Shown here: piece after piece, positions 41,364 through 50,381 of the stretch
How positions within the stretch are numbered: position 1 is the stretch's first letter
Layout: every line of letters begins with the position of its first letter
Assembly: GCF_039535785.1 (NCBI RefSeq)
Contig: NZ_BAAAXV010000009.1
Coordinates: 1,240,001 to 1,304,000 of the forward strand
Direction of reading: 5' to 3'
Source: Nonomuraea helvata
Lineage (GTDB): Bacteria; Actinomycetota; Actinomycetes; Streptosporangiales; Streptosporangiaceae
Length of the DNA stretch: 64,000 nt
Position numbers and translations under genes: made by a program
Notes under the pieces: model-generated
Told to the model about the DNA's origin: nothing
The model's input: the letters and a program-made list of their open reading frames with translations, nothing else
Databases searched by the model: none

Positions 41364-43337
41364 GTGGCCCCGGAGACCCCTGGCAACGAGACCCAGGCGC
41401 TGTCCAACCTGCTGCAGGAGAACCGCCGGTTCGCACCGCCGGCTGACCTGGCGGCGGCCGCGAACGTGACCGCCGCCGCATATAGCGAGGCCGCCGCCGA
41501 CCGTCTCGCTTTCTGGGAGCACGCGGCCGAGCGGCTGACCTGGGCCAAGCGGTGGGACAAGACGCTCGAGTGGAATCCCCCCTTCGCCAAGTGGTTCATC
41601 GGCGGCGAGCTCAACGTGGCCTACAACTGCGTCGACCGCCACGTCGATGAGGGCCGCGGCGACAAGATCGCCTACTACTGGGAGGGCGAGCCAGAGGGGG
41701 ACACCCGCACCCTCACCTACAACGACCTCAAGCGCGAGGTCAGCAAGGCCGCGAACGCCCTTCAGGAGCTCGGCGTCGCCAAGGGCGACCGCGTGGCCAT
41801 CTACATGCCGATGATCCCCGAGCTGCCGGTCGCGATGCTGGCCTGCGCCCGCATCGGAGCGATCCACTCGGTGGTGTTCGGCGGCTTCTCGGCCTCGGCG
41901 CTGAAGAGCCGGATCGACGACGCCGACGCCAAGCTGGTCATCACCGCCGACGGCGGCTACCGCAGGGGCAACCCGTCGGCGCTCAAGCCCACGGTGGACG
42001 AGGCCGTCGCCGAGTGCCCCCAGGTCGAGAACGTCCTCGTCGTACGGCGCACCGGCCAGGACGTCGCGTTCGGCGACAAGGACGTGTGGTGGCACGACCT
42101 GGTCGAGCGCCAGAGCGACCAGCACACCGCCGAGCCCCACGACGCCGAGGACCCGCTGTACATCCTCTACACCAGCGGCACCACCGGTAAGCCGAAGGGC
42201 ATCCTGCACACCACGGGCGGCTACCTGACCCAGACCGCCTGGACCCACCACGCCGTCTTCGACCTCAAGCCCGACACCGACATCTACTGGTGCACGGCCG
42301 ACATCGGCTGGGTGACGGGCCACTCCTACATCGTGTACGGCCCCCTGGCCAACGGCGCCACCAGCGTCATCTACGAGGGCACCCCCGACACCCCGCACCG
42401 CGGCAGGTTCTGGGAGATCGTGCAGAAGTACAAGATCACGATCCTCTACACCGCCCCCACGGCGATCAGGACGTTCATGAAGTGGGGCGACGACATCCCC
42501 GCGAAGTACGACATGTCCAGCCTGCGCATCCTCGGCTCCGTCGGCGAGCCGATCAACCCGGAGGCGTACGTCTGGTACCGCGAGAACATCGGTCACGAGC
42601 GCTGCCCCGTCGTCGACACCTGGTGGCAGACCGAGACGGGCGCCATCATGATCAGCCCTCTCCCGGGCATCACCGCGGGCAAGCCGGGCGCCGCGATGCG
42701 CCCGCTGCCGGGCATCTCCGCAGACGTGGTGGACGACCAGGGCAACAGCGTCCCCAACGGAGGCGGCGGCTTCCTCGTGGTCCGCGAGCCGTGGCCGTCG
42801 ATGCTCCGTACGATCTGGGGCGACGACCAGCGCTACATCGACACGTACTGGAGCAGGTTCGAGGGGATGTACTTCCCCGGTGACGGCGCCAAGAAGGACG
42901 AGGACGGCGACCTGTGGCTGCTCGGCCGCGTGGACGACGTCATGCTCGTCTCCGGCCACAACATCTCCACCACGGAGGTGGAGAGCGCCCTGGTCAGCCA
43001 CCCGAAGGTCGCGGAGGCGGCCGTGGTCGGCGCGACCGACCCGGTGACGGGCCAGGCGATCGTGTCGTTCGTGATCCTGCGCGGCACGGCGGAGGAGAGC
43101 GACGACATCGCCGCCGAGCTGCGCAACCACGTGGCCAAGACGCTCGGCCCGATCGCCAAGCCGCGCCAGATCCTGGTCGTGCCCGAGCTGCCCAAGACCC
43201 GCTCCGGCAAGATCATGCGCCGCCTCCTGCGTGACGTGGCGGAGAACCGGAGCATCGGCGACGTCACCACCCTGGCCGACAGCACCGTGATGAACCTGAT
43301 CTCGGAGAAGCTCCCGTCGGCGAAGTCCGAGGACTGA
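41364..43337 (+). CDS. acs: Acetyl-CoA synthetase
   Basis: 657 aa, GTG start with AAGGAG 7 nt upstream. AMP-binding motif YTSGTTGKPKG, WWQTETGAIM, and C-terminal PKTRSGKIMRRLLR with Lys616, the residue acetylated to switch off the enzyme. It makes acetyl-CoA from acetate, ATP and CoA via acetyl-AMP. Full length for Acs. The adenylate-forming A-domain and the C-terminal lid are complete. A large hairpin follows the stop. acs in this position is conserved in Streptomyces and mycobacteria (Rv3667). Confidence 0.97.
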   Translation: MAPETPGNETQALSNLLQENRRFAPPADLAAAANVTAAAYSEAAADRLAFWEHAAERLTWAKRWDKTLEWNPPFAKWFIGGELNVAYNCVDRHVDEGRGDKIAYYWEGEPEGDTRTLTYNDLKREVSKAANALQELGVAKGDRVAIYMPMIPELPVAMLACARIGAIHSVVFGGFSASALKSRIDDADAKLVITADGGYRRGNPSALKPTVDEAVAECPQVENVLVVRRTGQDVAFGDKDVWWHDLVERQSDQHTAEPHDAEDPLYILYTSGTTGKPKGILHTTGGYLTQTAWTHHAVFDLKPDTDIYWCTADIGWVTGHSYIVYGPLANGATSVIYEGTPDTPHRGRFWEIVQKYKITILYTAPTAIRTFMKWGDDIPAKYDMSSLRILGSVGEPINPEAYVWYRENIGHERCPVVDTWWQTETGAIMISPLPGITAGKPGAAMRPLPGISADVVDDQGNSVPNGGGGFLVVREPWPSMLRTIWGDDQRYIDTYWSRFEGMYFPGDGAKKDEDGDLWLLGRVDDVMLVSGHNISTTEVESALVSHPKVAEAAVVGATDPVTGQAIVSFVILRGTAEESDDIAAELRNHVAKTLGPIAKPRQILVVPELPKTRSGKIMRRLLRDVAENRSIGDVTTLADSTVMNLISEKLPSAKSED

Positions 43338-43345
43338 GGCGCTGC

Positions 43346-43387
43346 ATAGAGGGCGTATGTCCCTGTATAGGGATATGCGCCCTCTAT
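43346..43387. terminator. Long 18-bp hairpin between acs and nhaA
   Basis: Arms 43346-43363 (ATAGAGGGCGTATGTCCC) and 43370-43387 (GGGATATGCGCCCTCTAT) pair over 18 bp with two G-U wobbles and a TGTATA loop, starting 8 bp after the acs stop. It is probably the acs terminator; it also lies just upstream of nhaA. Confidence 0.75.
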
Positions 43388-43460
43388 CGATACGCTAGTA
43401 CGCAGGTGCGCCGGGAAGTCTGGTCGGCATGAGCAGAGCAATTCCGACCAGAGGAGCCCC

Positions 43461-44615
43461 TTGCGTACCCAGACTCGTGCCATCGCCGAGGCCCTCCGCA
43501 CCGAGACCATCGGCGGAGTCATCATGCTCACCGCCACGGTCGCCGCCCTGGCCTGGGCGAACATCTCCCTCGACAGCTACGAGGCGCTCCGCGGGACCCG
43601 GCTCGGCCCCATGGAGCTGGACAAGTGGGCACAGAACGGCCTGCTGACGATCTTCTTCTTCGTGGCGGGCCTCGAGGTCAAGGCGGAACTGGTCCACGGC
43701 GAGCTGGCGCACGTGCGCAAGGCCGCACTTCCGATCATCGCGTCTTTGGCCGGAATGGTGGTACCGGCCGTCGTCTACCTGCTGGTCAGCTGGGGCGAGC
43801 GCGACGCCGCCCGCGGCTGGGCGATCCCGACGGCCACCGACATCGCCTTCGCGCTCGCCGTGCTCGCCGTGACGGCCAGCGCGATGCCGGCCGCGCTCCG
43901 CGCGTTCCTGCTGACCTGCGCGGTCGTGGACGACCTCGGCGCGATCACGATCATCGCCGTCTTCTACACGAGCCACGTCGACGTTCTCATGCTGCTCCTG
44001 GGAGCCGCCCTGCTGGCCGCGTACGCCCTGCTGCCGCACCAGAAGTACACGCTGGTGCCGCTGGGCCTGGCCGCCTGGTACGCCTTCGAGGTCAGCGGCG
44101 TGCACGCGACCGTGGCGGGAGTGGCGCTGGGCCTGCTGACCCGTACGACCGCGAACCAGGGCCGCTCGCCGGCCGAGGCGGCCGACCACTACTTCCGCCC
44201 GATCTCGGCCGGTCTGGCGGTGCCCGTGTTCGCGTTCCTGTCGGCGGGGGTGAAGCTGGACGGATCCAGCCTGGGCGCTATCTTGTCCGATCGGGTAGTT
44301 CTGGGAGTGATAGCGGGACTCGTACTCGGGAAGTTCCTCGGCGTGTTCGGTGGCGCCTGGCTGTCGGTGCGGCTAGGCCTGGCGAAACTGTCGGAAGAGC
44401 TGCAGTGGCGGGACATGGCGGCGGTGTCGTTGCTGGCCGGGATCGGGTTCACGGTTTCACTGCTGATCGGCGACCTGGCGTACGGTGACGACCGGCAGCG
44501 GGCCGAAGCTGTCACCACCGGGATCCTCGCGGCCAGCGTCGTCGCGTCGATCCTGGCGGCGGTGCTGCTTCACGTGAGGGTGCGCAAGCACCGCATTGCG
44601 CTGGATGATGTTTGA
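43461..44615 (+). CDS. nhaA: Na+/H+ antiporter NhaA
   Basis: 384 aa; TTG start with GAGGAG upstream. About 12 membrane helices. NhaA hallmarks: VAGLEVKAELVHGEL, IPTATDIAFALAVLAV (broken helix 4 TDIAF), and CAVVDDLGAI with the ion-binding Asp pair. Exchanges two protons per Na+ for pH and sodium homeostasis. Divided from acs by the long hairpin. Confidence 0.96.
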   Translation: MRTQTRAIAEALRTETIGGVIMLTATVAALAWANISLDSYEALRGTRLGPMELDKWAQNGLLTIFFFVAGLEVKAELVHGELAHVRKAALPIIASLAGMVVPAVVYLLVSWGERDAARGWAIPTATDIAFALAVLAVTASAMPAALRAFLLTCAVVDDLGAITIIAVFYTSHVDVLMLLLGAALLAAYALLPHQKYTLVPLGLAAWYAFEVSGVHATVAGVALGLLTRTTANQGRSPAEAADHYFRPISAGLAVPVFAFLSAGVKLDGSSLGAILSDRVVLGVIAGLVLGKFLGVFGGAWLSVRLGLAKLSEELQWRDMAAVSLLAGIGFTVSLLIGDLAYGDDRQRAEAVTTGILAASVVASILAAVLLHVRVRKHRIALDDV

Positions 44616-44646
44616 CACGGCCGCCAGGCCTCGATAGGAGACGTTC

Positions 44647-45087
44647 ATGCCGCAGACTCCCGAGGAAGAATCCCTGGGCTCGCTGGTCGCCCAGGCGACC
44701 AGTCAGATCTCGGACCTCGTCCGCTCGGAGATCGAGCTGGCCAAGGCCGAGTTCAGGTTCGACGCCAAGCGGGTCGGCATGGCCGGCGGGCTGTTCGCCG
44801 CCGCCGCCTTCACGGCGCACCTGTGCCTGATCCTCGCCTCGTTCACCATCGCGTACGTGCTGGCGCAGTGGCTGCCCAACTGGCTGGCCTTCCTCATCGT
44901 GACCGTGTTCTACCTGCTGGTCGCGGGCCTGCTGGTGTTCATCGGGATCAGGCGGCTCAAGGGACTGGCCGGGATGAAGCGGACCGCCAGGTCGATCAAG
45001 GGGCTCAAGGAGATCGCCACGCCCGAGGACGAGGCGCTTCCCGCGCTCCGTCCCGATCGGGAGCCGGTGACCCGAGATGGCACCTGA
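44647..45087 (+). CDS. Phage holin-superfamily (Phage_holin_3_6) membrane protein
   Basis: 146 aa, ATG 9 nt after TAGGAG. Amphipathic N-terminal helix (VAQATSQISDLVRSEIELAKAEFRFDAKR) then two membrane helices (GGLFAAAAFTAHLCLILASFTIAYVLA and WLAFLIVTVFYLLVAGLLVFIGI) and a basic tail. This family is widespread in actinobacteria and is not phage-derived here; function unknown. It overlaps the next gene by 11 bp. Corresponds to Rv3669-like genes beside ephE. Confidence 0.88.
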   Translation: MPQTPEEESLGSLVAQATSQISDLVRSEIELAKAEFRFDAKRVGMAGGLFAAAAFTAHLCLILASFTIAYVLAQWLPNWLAFLIVTVFYLLVAGLLVFIGIRRLKGLAGMKRTARSIKGLKEIATPEDEALPALRPDREPVTRDGT

Positions 45088-45997
45088 CGAGTCGGTCGTA
45101 CAGATCGAGGGTCCCTGGACGCATCGCGCGGTCCACGCGGGCGGCACCCGCTTCCACGTCGTCGAGGCGGGCGAAGGGCCGCTGGTGCTGCTGCTGCACG
45201 GGTTCCCGCAGTTCTGGTGGACGTGGCGCAACCAGCTCGTCTCACTGCCGAAGGCCGGCTACCGGGCGGTCGCGGCCGATCTGCGCGGCTACGGCGGCAG
45301 CGACAAGCCGCCGCGCGGCTACGACCTGCCCACGCTGGCCGCCGACGCGACCGGGCTGATCAGGGCGCTGGGCGAGACCGGGGCGATCGTGGTCGGGCAT
45401 GACTGGGGCGGGCTGCTGGCCTGGACGATGGCCGTGCACGAGCCCAAGTGCGTGCGCCGGCTGGTCGCCGTGTCCGCCGCGCATCCGCTGAGGCTGCGCA
45501 GCGCGCTGCTCACCGACCCGTTCGGCCAGCTCAAGGCCAGCGTGCAGACGTTCGGCCACCAGCTGCCCCTGCTGCCGGAACACCGCCTCAGGCGCCGCGA
45601 GGGCGCCCTGGTGGGCCGGCTGCTGGACGAGTGGTCGCGCCCGGGGTGGCCCGATCCCGAGACCGCGCGGATCTACCGCGAGGCGTTCCGCATCCCCGCC
45701 GTGGCACACTCGGCGCTGGAGTACCACCGGTGGTTCGGCCGCTCCCAGCTGCGCCCCGACGGCCGTCGCTACGCCAGGGCCATGCGCACCGAGATCGAGG
45801 CCCCCACGCTGCACCTGCACGGGGCGCTCGACCCGCGCCTCCTGCCGCGTACGGCACAGGGTTCGAGCCGCTACGTGGCGGCTCCGTACCGGTGGCGGCT
45901 GTTCGAAGGAGCCGGCCACTTCCCCCACGAGGAGATCCCCGACGTGTTCGACACCGAGCTGCTCGGCTGGCTGGCCGATCCGGAGCCCGACCGATGA
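45077..45997 (+). CDS. Alpha/beta hydrolase (epoxide hydrolase-like)
   Basis: 306 aa. HGFPQFWWTWRNQL (oxyanion HGxP), nucleophile elbow GHDWGGLLAW (Asp), GALDPRLLP (acid) and GAGHFPHEE (catalytic His). An Asp nucleophile with the HGxP motif is typical of epoxide hydrolases/haloalkane dehalogenases; it corresponds to EphE (Rv3670). Start overlaps the holin-like gene by 11 bp; end overlaps DUF309 by 4 bp, so an operon. Substrate unproven. Confidence 0.92.
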   Translation: MAPDESVVQIEGPWTHRAVHAGGTRFHVVEAGEGPLVLLLHGFPQFWWTWRNQLVSLPKAGYRAVAADLRGYGGSDKPPRGYDLPTLAADATGLIRALGETGAIVVGHDWGGLLAWTMAVHEPKCVRRLVAVSAAHPLRLRSALLTDPFGQLKASVQTFGHQLPLLPEHRLRRREGALVGRLLDEWSRPGWPDPETARIYREAFRIPAVAHSALEYHRWFGRSQLRPDGRRYARAMRTEIEAPTLHLHGALDPRLLPRTAQGSSRYVAAPYRWRLFEGAGHFPHEEIPDVFDTELLGWLADPEPDR

Positions 45998-46437
45998 GAG
46001 ACCGCGATCCCGAGGGCAGGCCGCGCAGCGCCAGGCCGCGCGACGCGTACGGCCGGCCGCTCCCCTACGGCGAGCCCGGCATGCCCCGGGTCCCCGACGA
46101 CTACGCGCCCACCACGGAGCAGGCTCTGGCCGACGGCCGCCGCTTCCTGAGCGAGGGCCTGCCGTTCAACGCGCACGAGGTGTTCGAGGGCCGCTGGAAA
46201 TGCGCGCCCGAGGAGGAGCGCGAGCTGTGGCAGGGTCTCGCGCAGATCTGCGTCGGGCTGACGCACCTCCAGCGCGGCAACGGCCGCGGCGCGGTGACCC
46301 TCTTCAGCCGGGGCGCCGCCAGGGCCCAAGGGTACGGCGGCGCGTACGACGAGGTCGGCAAAGCGGCCTCGGGCCTGAGCCAGGACAGCGACCCCGACGA
46401 GGCCATCGCCCTGATCCTGGCCAAGCTCCCCGGCTAG
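45994..46437 (+). CDS. DUF309 protein
   Basis: 147 aa. ATG overlaps the hydrolase stop (ATGA). DUF309 core: FLSEGLPFNAHEVFEGRWK, ERELWQGLAQICVGLTHLQRGN, GAVTLFSRGAARAQGY. Helical protein of unknown function found across bacteria. An Arg/Pro-rich N-terminal extension (1-40) precedes the domain. Last gene of the nhaA-side operon. Confidence 0.9.
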   Translation: MRDRDPEGRPRSARPRDAYGRPLPYGEPGMPRVPDDYAPTTEQALADGRRFLSEGLPFNAHEVFEGRWKCAPEEERELWQGLAQICVGLTHLQRGNGRGAVTLFSRGAARAQGYGGAYDEVGKAASGLSQDSDPDEAIALILAKLPG

Positions 46438-46471
46438 CCGGCGCGGTGCTGCGGCCCGCCCCCGAAGGTGG

Positions 46472-47662
46472 TCAGTCGCACTGCTGGGTGCTGGCCTGCG
46501 TGGTGTCGTTCCTGCCCTGGGCCGCGTCCGGGGCGACCTCCTCGGCGGTCAGGACGTAGCCCGTGTCCGCCTCGTTGGTGGCGGCGGCGAAGATCACGCC
46601 GTAGACGCGCCCGTCCACCGTGAGCAGCGGCCCGCCCGAGTTGCCCGGGAGCACCCGGCCGCGGATCGCGTAGACCTTGCGCCTGACCGTGGTGTCGCGG
46701 TAGATGTCGGGCCCCTCGGCGTCGAGCTGACGGCCGATCCTGGCCGGCTCGGCGGTGAAGCCCTTGCTCTTGGGGAATCCGGCGATGATCGCGTTGTCGC
46801 CCCGCCCGCCGTCGCCGTCGAAGGTGAGCTGCGGCAGGCCCAGCCCGGGCACGTACAGGACGGCGATGTCGCGCCGCGGGTTGTAACGCACGACGGTGGC
46901 CGCGTGCGGCGTGTTGGTGGAGTCGATGACCTGCAGGTCACGGGTGACGCCCGCCACCACGTGGGCGTTGGTCATGATCCGGTCGGGCGCGTAGACGAAC
47001 CCGGTGCCCTCGATGTGCTTGTTGCAGCTCTCGGCGTTGCCCTGGACCTTGACGATGCCCTTCCTCGCCCGCTCCAGCTTGGAGCCCTGCAGCACGCTCT
47101 GGTCCGGCGGCGGCACGTCGATGAGCTGGTCCGCGCCGATCGCGTCGAAGACGGGCGGGAACTCCGAACGGTCGATGAACTTCTTGAACGGCTGCTGCCA
47201 GTCGCGCGCGCCCTGCGGGATCGCCTCGTCGACCGTGGTCAGCAGCGCGGAGTTCTTCACCTGGTCGACGAGCGGGGTGAAAGCCGTGGAGACGATCAGC
47301 GAGCCGATCAGCCAGGCGATGACCAGCACGGACAGCGCGCTGGAGAACGTGCCCCCGACCGCGTCGGCCACCCTGGCGGGCTCCCAGGTCACATGGCTGC
47401 GCACGACGGCGCCGAGGGTCGAGGAGGCGAACTGGCCGATGGTGGCGGCGAGGAAGACGATCACGATGGCCAGCAGCGCCTGAGGCGTGTCGCCGCTGAC
47501 CACGGCCTTGGAGATCGGCGGCGCGATGAAGACGCCGAGCACGGCACCGCCCACGAACCCCACGAAACTCATGACCCCGATGATGAAGCCCTGACGGTAA
47601 CCCGAAATACCGAAGGCGACCACGAGGCCGATCAAGATGAGGTCAAGCAGATCACCGCGCAC
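46472..47662 (-). CDS. marP: MarP-like membrane serine protease
   Basis: 396 aa. CvpA-type domain with four membrane helices (about 5-130), then a periplasmic trypsin-like protease: His234 (TNAHVV), Asp265 (RRDIAVLY), Ser342 (PGNSGGPLL). Cys213 and Cys395 match the disulfide pair of M. tuberculosis MarP. MarP confers acid resistance by cleaving the peptidoglycan hydrolase RipA (recalled). A GTG start with TACCTT on the minus strand (47669-47674), 6 nt upstream, suggests leaderless transcription. Corresponds to Rv3671c. Confidence 0.95.
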   Translation of the reverse strand: MRGDLLDLILIGLVVAFGISGYRQGFIIGVMSFVGFVGGAVLGVFIAPPISKAVVSGDTPQALLAIVIVFLAATIGQFASSTLGAVVRSHVTWEPARVADAVGGTFSSALSVLVIAWLIGSLIVSTAFTPLVDQVKNSALLTTVDEAIPQGARDWQQPFKKFIDRSEFPPVFDAIGADQLIDVPPPDQSVLQGSKLERARKGIVKVQGNAESCNKHIEGTGFVYAPDRIMTNAHVVAGVTRDLQVIDSTNTPHAATVVRYNPRRDIAVLYVPGLGLPQLTFDGDGGRGDNAIIAGFPKSKGFTAEPARIGRQLDAEGPDIYRDTTVRRKVYAIRGRVLPGNSGGPLLTVDGRVYGVIFAAATNEADTGYVLTAEEVAPDAAQGRNDTTQASTQQCD

Positions 47663-47743
47663 GTTTCAAAGGTAACCAGGGATACGGTCAAGTGTGCACG
47701 TCTTCGGCCAGGACGGCGCTACCGCATGTCTACCTTGGGCGGT

Positions 47744-48256
47744 ATGCCGCCGGCCGAGGGAACAGTGCGCGATCTCATCGAGGCAGCTCTTGGCGACACG
47801 GACCCCGACGGCCCGCTGCGCTGGCATGTGATCTCTGTGCTGCGCCGGCGCGGCGATCTGGAGTCGTTCATCGAGGCGCGCCGGCTGTGTGCGGCGGACA
47901 CCGTGGCCGAACGCCTGCTCGGCGTGGACATCATGGGGATGCTGCGGCCGTTCGTGGACCGTACGCTGCCGGTGCTGCGCTACCTGGCCGCCAGCGAGAA
48001 CGACGCCATGGTCCTCTACTCGGTGCTGATCGCGTTCGGCCACCTGGCCGACCCGCGGTCGCTGCCGTCGGTGATCGAGCTGGCCGCCCACGACGACGCC
48101 AGAGTGCGGTACGGCGCCGCGTACGCGCTGCAGCACGTGCTCGGCGACCCCCCTGACCGGGCCGGCCTGGAGACGCTGCGCGCGCTGGCGGTCGACAGCG
48201 ACAAGGACGTGGCGGACTGGGCCTCGCTCGGCGTGGCGCTGAGAGAGATCCGTTAA
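47744..48256 (+). CDS. HEAT-repeat protein
   Basis: 170 aa. ATG 47744 chosen because TACCTT (47731-47736) is 7 nt upstream; ATG 47726 is an alternative. Helical repeats: LYSVLIAFGHLADPRSLPSVIELAAHDDARVRYGAAYALQHVL and ALAVDSDKDVADWASLGVAL are HEAT/PBS-lyase-like. Such repeats bind proteins. Divergent from marP; its stop overlaps the convergent NUDIX gene by 4 bp. Partner unknown. Confidence 0.85.
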   Translation: MPPAEGTVRDLIEAALGDTDPDGPLRWHVISVLRRRGDLESFIEARRLCAADTVAERLLGVDIMGMLRPFVDRTLPVLRYLAASENDAMVLYSVLIAFGHLADPRSLPSVIELAAHDDARVRYGAAYALQHVLGDPPDRAGLETLRALAVDSDKDVADWASLGVALREIR

Positions 48257-48900
48257 CCCCTCGAGGCCAGGTCGATCACGTGCTGCGGGAGGTCCTCCAC
48301 CCGCGTGGGATCCCACGGGCGTTCGAGACCGCCCTCGCGCAGCACGGTGTCCAGGACCATGGCCGTGAACCCCCACACGAGCATCCCCCGCACCTGGAAC
48401 GCCGGCCCCGCGAACCCGCTCGGATGCCGCAGCGTGACCCGGTTGCCGGGATCGACCAGCTCGGCGATCGGCACCCGTTCCACGGAGTCGACCTCGTGCG
48501 GCGAGGCCGCGTGCACGGCGGACGGCTCGCGCCACCAGGCGATCACGGGCGTGACCCGGTTGTCGCTGCGGTCGAGGTACAGCTCGGGCATCGTGCCCAG
48601 CACGTGGACGCCTGAGGGATCGACACCCGTCTCCTCCTCGGCCTCGCGCAGGGCCGCCGCGACGGGTCCTCCGTCGTCGGGGTCCACGCCGCCGCCGGGG
48701 AACGCGGGCTGGCCGGCGTGCCTGCGCCCGCGCGTGCTGCGCTGGATGAGCAGGACGTCAGGGCCCAGCGGCCCCTCGCCGAACAGCATCAGCACCGCGG
48801 CGGCCCGCCCGGCTCCGTCCGGGGGACGCAGGTATCGGGGCACTCTGATCCGCTGAGCCTGCGTCGCCAGTCGGTCGAGCCAGTCGGGCACTTCGGTCAC
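48253..48900 (-). CDS. NUDIX CoA pyrophosphatase-like hydrolase
   Basis: 215 aa from GTG 48900 with GGAGGA 4-5 nt upstream. Nudix box GGVDPDDGGPVAAALREAEEETGV, preceded by QPAFPGG and RSTRGRRHAGQ, the CoA-pyrophosphatase (NudL/CoAse) variant. It hydrolyses CoA or its oxidised derivatives to phosphopantetheine and 3',5'-ADP. Corresponds to Rv3672c next to marP. The mid-protein has EVDSVERVPIAEL, common in the family. Confidence 0.92.
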   Translation of the reverse strand: MTEVPDWLDRLATQAQRIRVPRYLRPPDGAGRAAAVLMLFGEGPLGPDVLLIQRSTRGRRHAGQPAFPGGGVDPDDGGPVAAALREAEEETGVDPSGVHVLGTMPELYLDRSDNRVTPVIAWWREPSAVHAASPHEVDSVERVPIAELVDPGNRVTLRHPSGFAGPAFQVRGMLVWGFTAMVLDTVLREGGLERPWDPTRVEDLPQHVIDLASRG

Positions 48901-48964
48901 GCATTCCTCCAACACGCCGGGGCTCCGATGACTTCCCTTGATCAGAACCTTGATCAGGTTCTGA

Positions 48965-49687
48965 TCAGGAGAAGGGGCCGGACCTGACGAGCTTCGCGGC
49001 CTCGGCCGTCGCCGTGGGGCCGGTGCCGTACGAGGGGCAGAGCGCGGCCAGCGGGCACACGCCGCACGCGGGCCGGCGGGCGTGGCACATGCGGCGGCCG
49101 TGCCAGATCACCCGGTGCGAGAAGATCGTCCACTCCCGCTTGGGCAGCAGCTCCGCCACGATGTGCTCGATCTTGACCGGATCGGTCTCCTCGGTCCAGC
49201 CGAAGCGGCGCACCAGCCGCTGGAAGTGGGTGTCGACGGTGAGCCCCGGCACGTCGAACGCGTTGCCCAGCACCACGTTGGCGGTCTTGCGGCCCACGCC
49301 CGGCAGGGTGACCAGATCCTTCAGCTTGCCGGGCACCTCTCCGCCGTAACGCTCGCACACCGCCGTGGCCATGCCGATGATGCTGTTGGTCTTCGCGCGG
49401 AAGAACCCGGTCGAGCGGATGATCTCCTCCATCTCGGACGGGTCCGCGGCGGCATAGTCGGTCACCGTCGGATATTTCGCGAAGAGGATGGGGGTGACCA
49501 TGTTGACTCGCTTGTCCGTGCACTGGGCGGAGAGGATGGTCGCGACCAGAAGTTCTAACGGGTTGCTGAAGTCGAGCTCGCAATGGGCCTCTGGGTAGGT
49601 CTCCGCGAGGATGCGGTTCATCTTGCGCGCCCGCCGTACCAGTGCGAGCTGGGTCTCCGGCTTGCGCCCCGCCGCGTTCGTGGCCAT
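48965..49687 (-). CDS. nth: Endonuclease III
   Basis: 240 aa. HhH-GPD glycosylase/AP lyase: LPGVGRKTANVVL with catalytic Lys, Asp in VDTHFQRLVRRF. C-terminal [4Fe-4S] loop C-x6-C-x2-C-x5-C (CHARRPACGVCPLAALC). Removes oxidised pyrimidines in base-excision repair. TAGTCT on the minus strand (49694-49699) is 6 nt before the ATG: leaderless pattern. nth beside crp is conserved (Rv3674c). Confidence 0.96.
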   Translation of the reverse strand: MATNAAGRKPETQLALVRRARKMNRILAETYPEAHCELDFSNPLELLVATILSAQCTDKRVNMVTPILFAKYPTVTDYAAADPSEMEEIIRSTGFFRAKTNSIIGMATAVCERYGGEVPGKLKDLVTLPGVGRKTANVVLGNAFDVPGLTVDTHFQRLVRRFGWTEETDPVKIEHIVAELLPKREWTIFSHRVIWHGRRMCHARRPACGVCPLAALCPSYGTGPTATAEAAKLVRSGPFS

Positions 49688-49771
49688 GCCGCAAGACTAG
49701 AAGCTCTCGCGAACTGTTGAACCCAGGACGGCCCCGCTGCGTACAACCTGGCGACTTGGGAGGCGATGGCC

Positions 49772-50212
49772 ATGAGCGGTCAGGGTGCGGTGCTGTCGGA
49801 CTTCGTACGTACATCGGGGCCGCTCTACGGGCAGGCGCTGCATCACCTGGCCCTGGCCTGCGCCTCCGCCGTGGCCAAGCTGCACGCGCGGGGGAACGTG
49901 GGGCTCGGCCTCAGCCACGAGAGCGTCGCGCTCGGCCTCAACGGGCAGGTGCTGATCGGCTGGCAGCCCGGCATCACCCCGGGCTCCGCCGCCGACGACA
50001 TGCGGGCCTGGGCCGACCTCGTGGTCTTCGCGGGCACCGGCCGCACGGACGGCGACACCGCCGCCCTCCCTCCCGCCCTGCGCCTCGCGGTACGGCAGTG
50101 CCGCCGGCCCGACCCCACCACCCGCCCCCGGGCGGCGGACGTGCTCCGCGTGCTGCTCGGCCAGTCCGTGGCGGCGGCCGTGGCCTCGGTCGACGACCTG
50201 CTGGCTTCCTGA
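49772..50212 (+). CDS. Kinase C-lobe-like protein (pseudokinase fragment)
   Basis: 146 aa from ATG 49772, which has GGGAGG 8 nt upstream (ATG 49766 is too close). It reads like the C-lobe of a Hanks-type kinase: LHHLALACASAVAKLHARG, then NVGLGLSHESVAL where HRDLKPSNVLL would be, QVLIGWQPG where DFG would be, and RRPDPTTRPRAADVLRVLL (subdomain XI). No N-lobe, catalytic Asp or DFG. Catalysis is excluded; a binding or regulatory role is possible. Between nth and crp. Confidence 0.75.
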   Translation: MSGQGAVLSDFVRTSGPLYGQALHHLALACASAVAKLHARGNVGLGLSHESVALGLNGQVLIGWQPGITPGSAADDMRAWADLVVFAGTGRTDGDTAALPPALRLAVRQCRRPDPTTRPRAADVLRVLLGQSVAAAVASVDDLLAS

Positions 50213-50346
50213 GGGGACCTGGCGGCCTCCCGAGGGGGGCCGAAACCCCCTGAAACAGGGGCATCCGGTAACTTTCCCCTGGATGCGACTCGTCCTAAAA
50301 GCGCAGAACACTCCAGCATTCCCATAACCTGTGAGTGCCACGCAGA

Positions 50347-50360
50347 GTGGGGTGAGTCAC
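50347..50360 (+). promoter_or_regulatory. Candidate Crp-binding site
   Basis: GTGGGGTGAGTCAC fits GTG-N6-GNCAC, the motif recalled for Streptomyces coelicolor Crp. It lies 22 bp before the crp start codon, consistent with autoregulation. Confidence 0.55.
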
Positions 50361-50381
50361 AATGGCAGCAGAGGAGGCAGA

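Noticed and set aside
44647..45087. Prophage remnant
   Set aside because: The holin-like gene belongs to a widespread non-phage actinobacterial family and no other phage genes are near.
46904..47743. Long N-terminal extension of the HEAT-repeat protein
   Set aside because: Antisense of marP; real start fits the TACCTT/ATG pattern at 47744.
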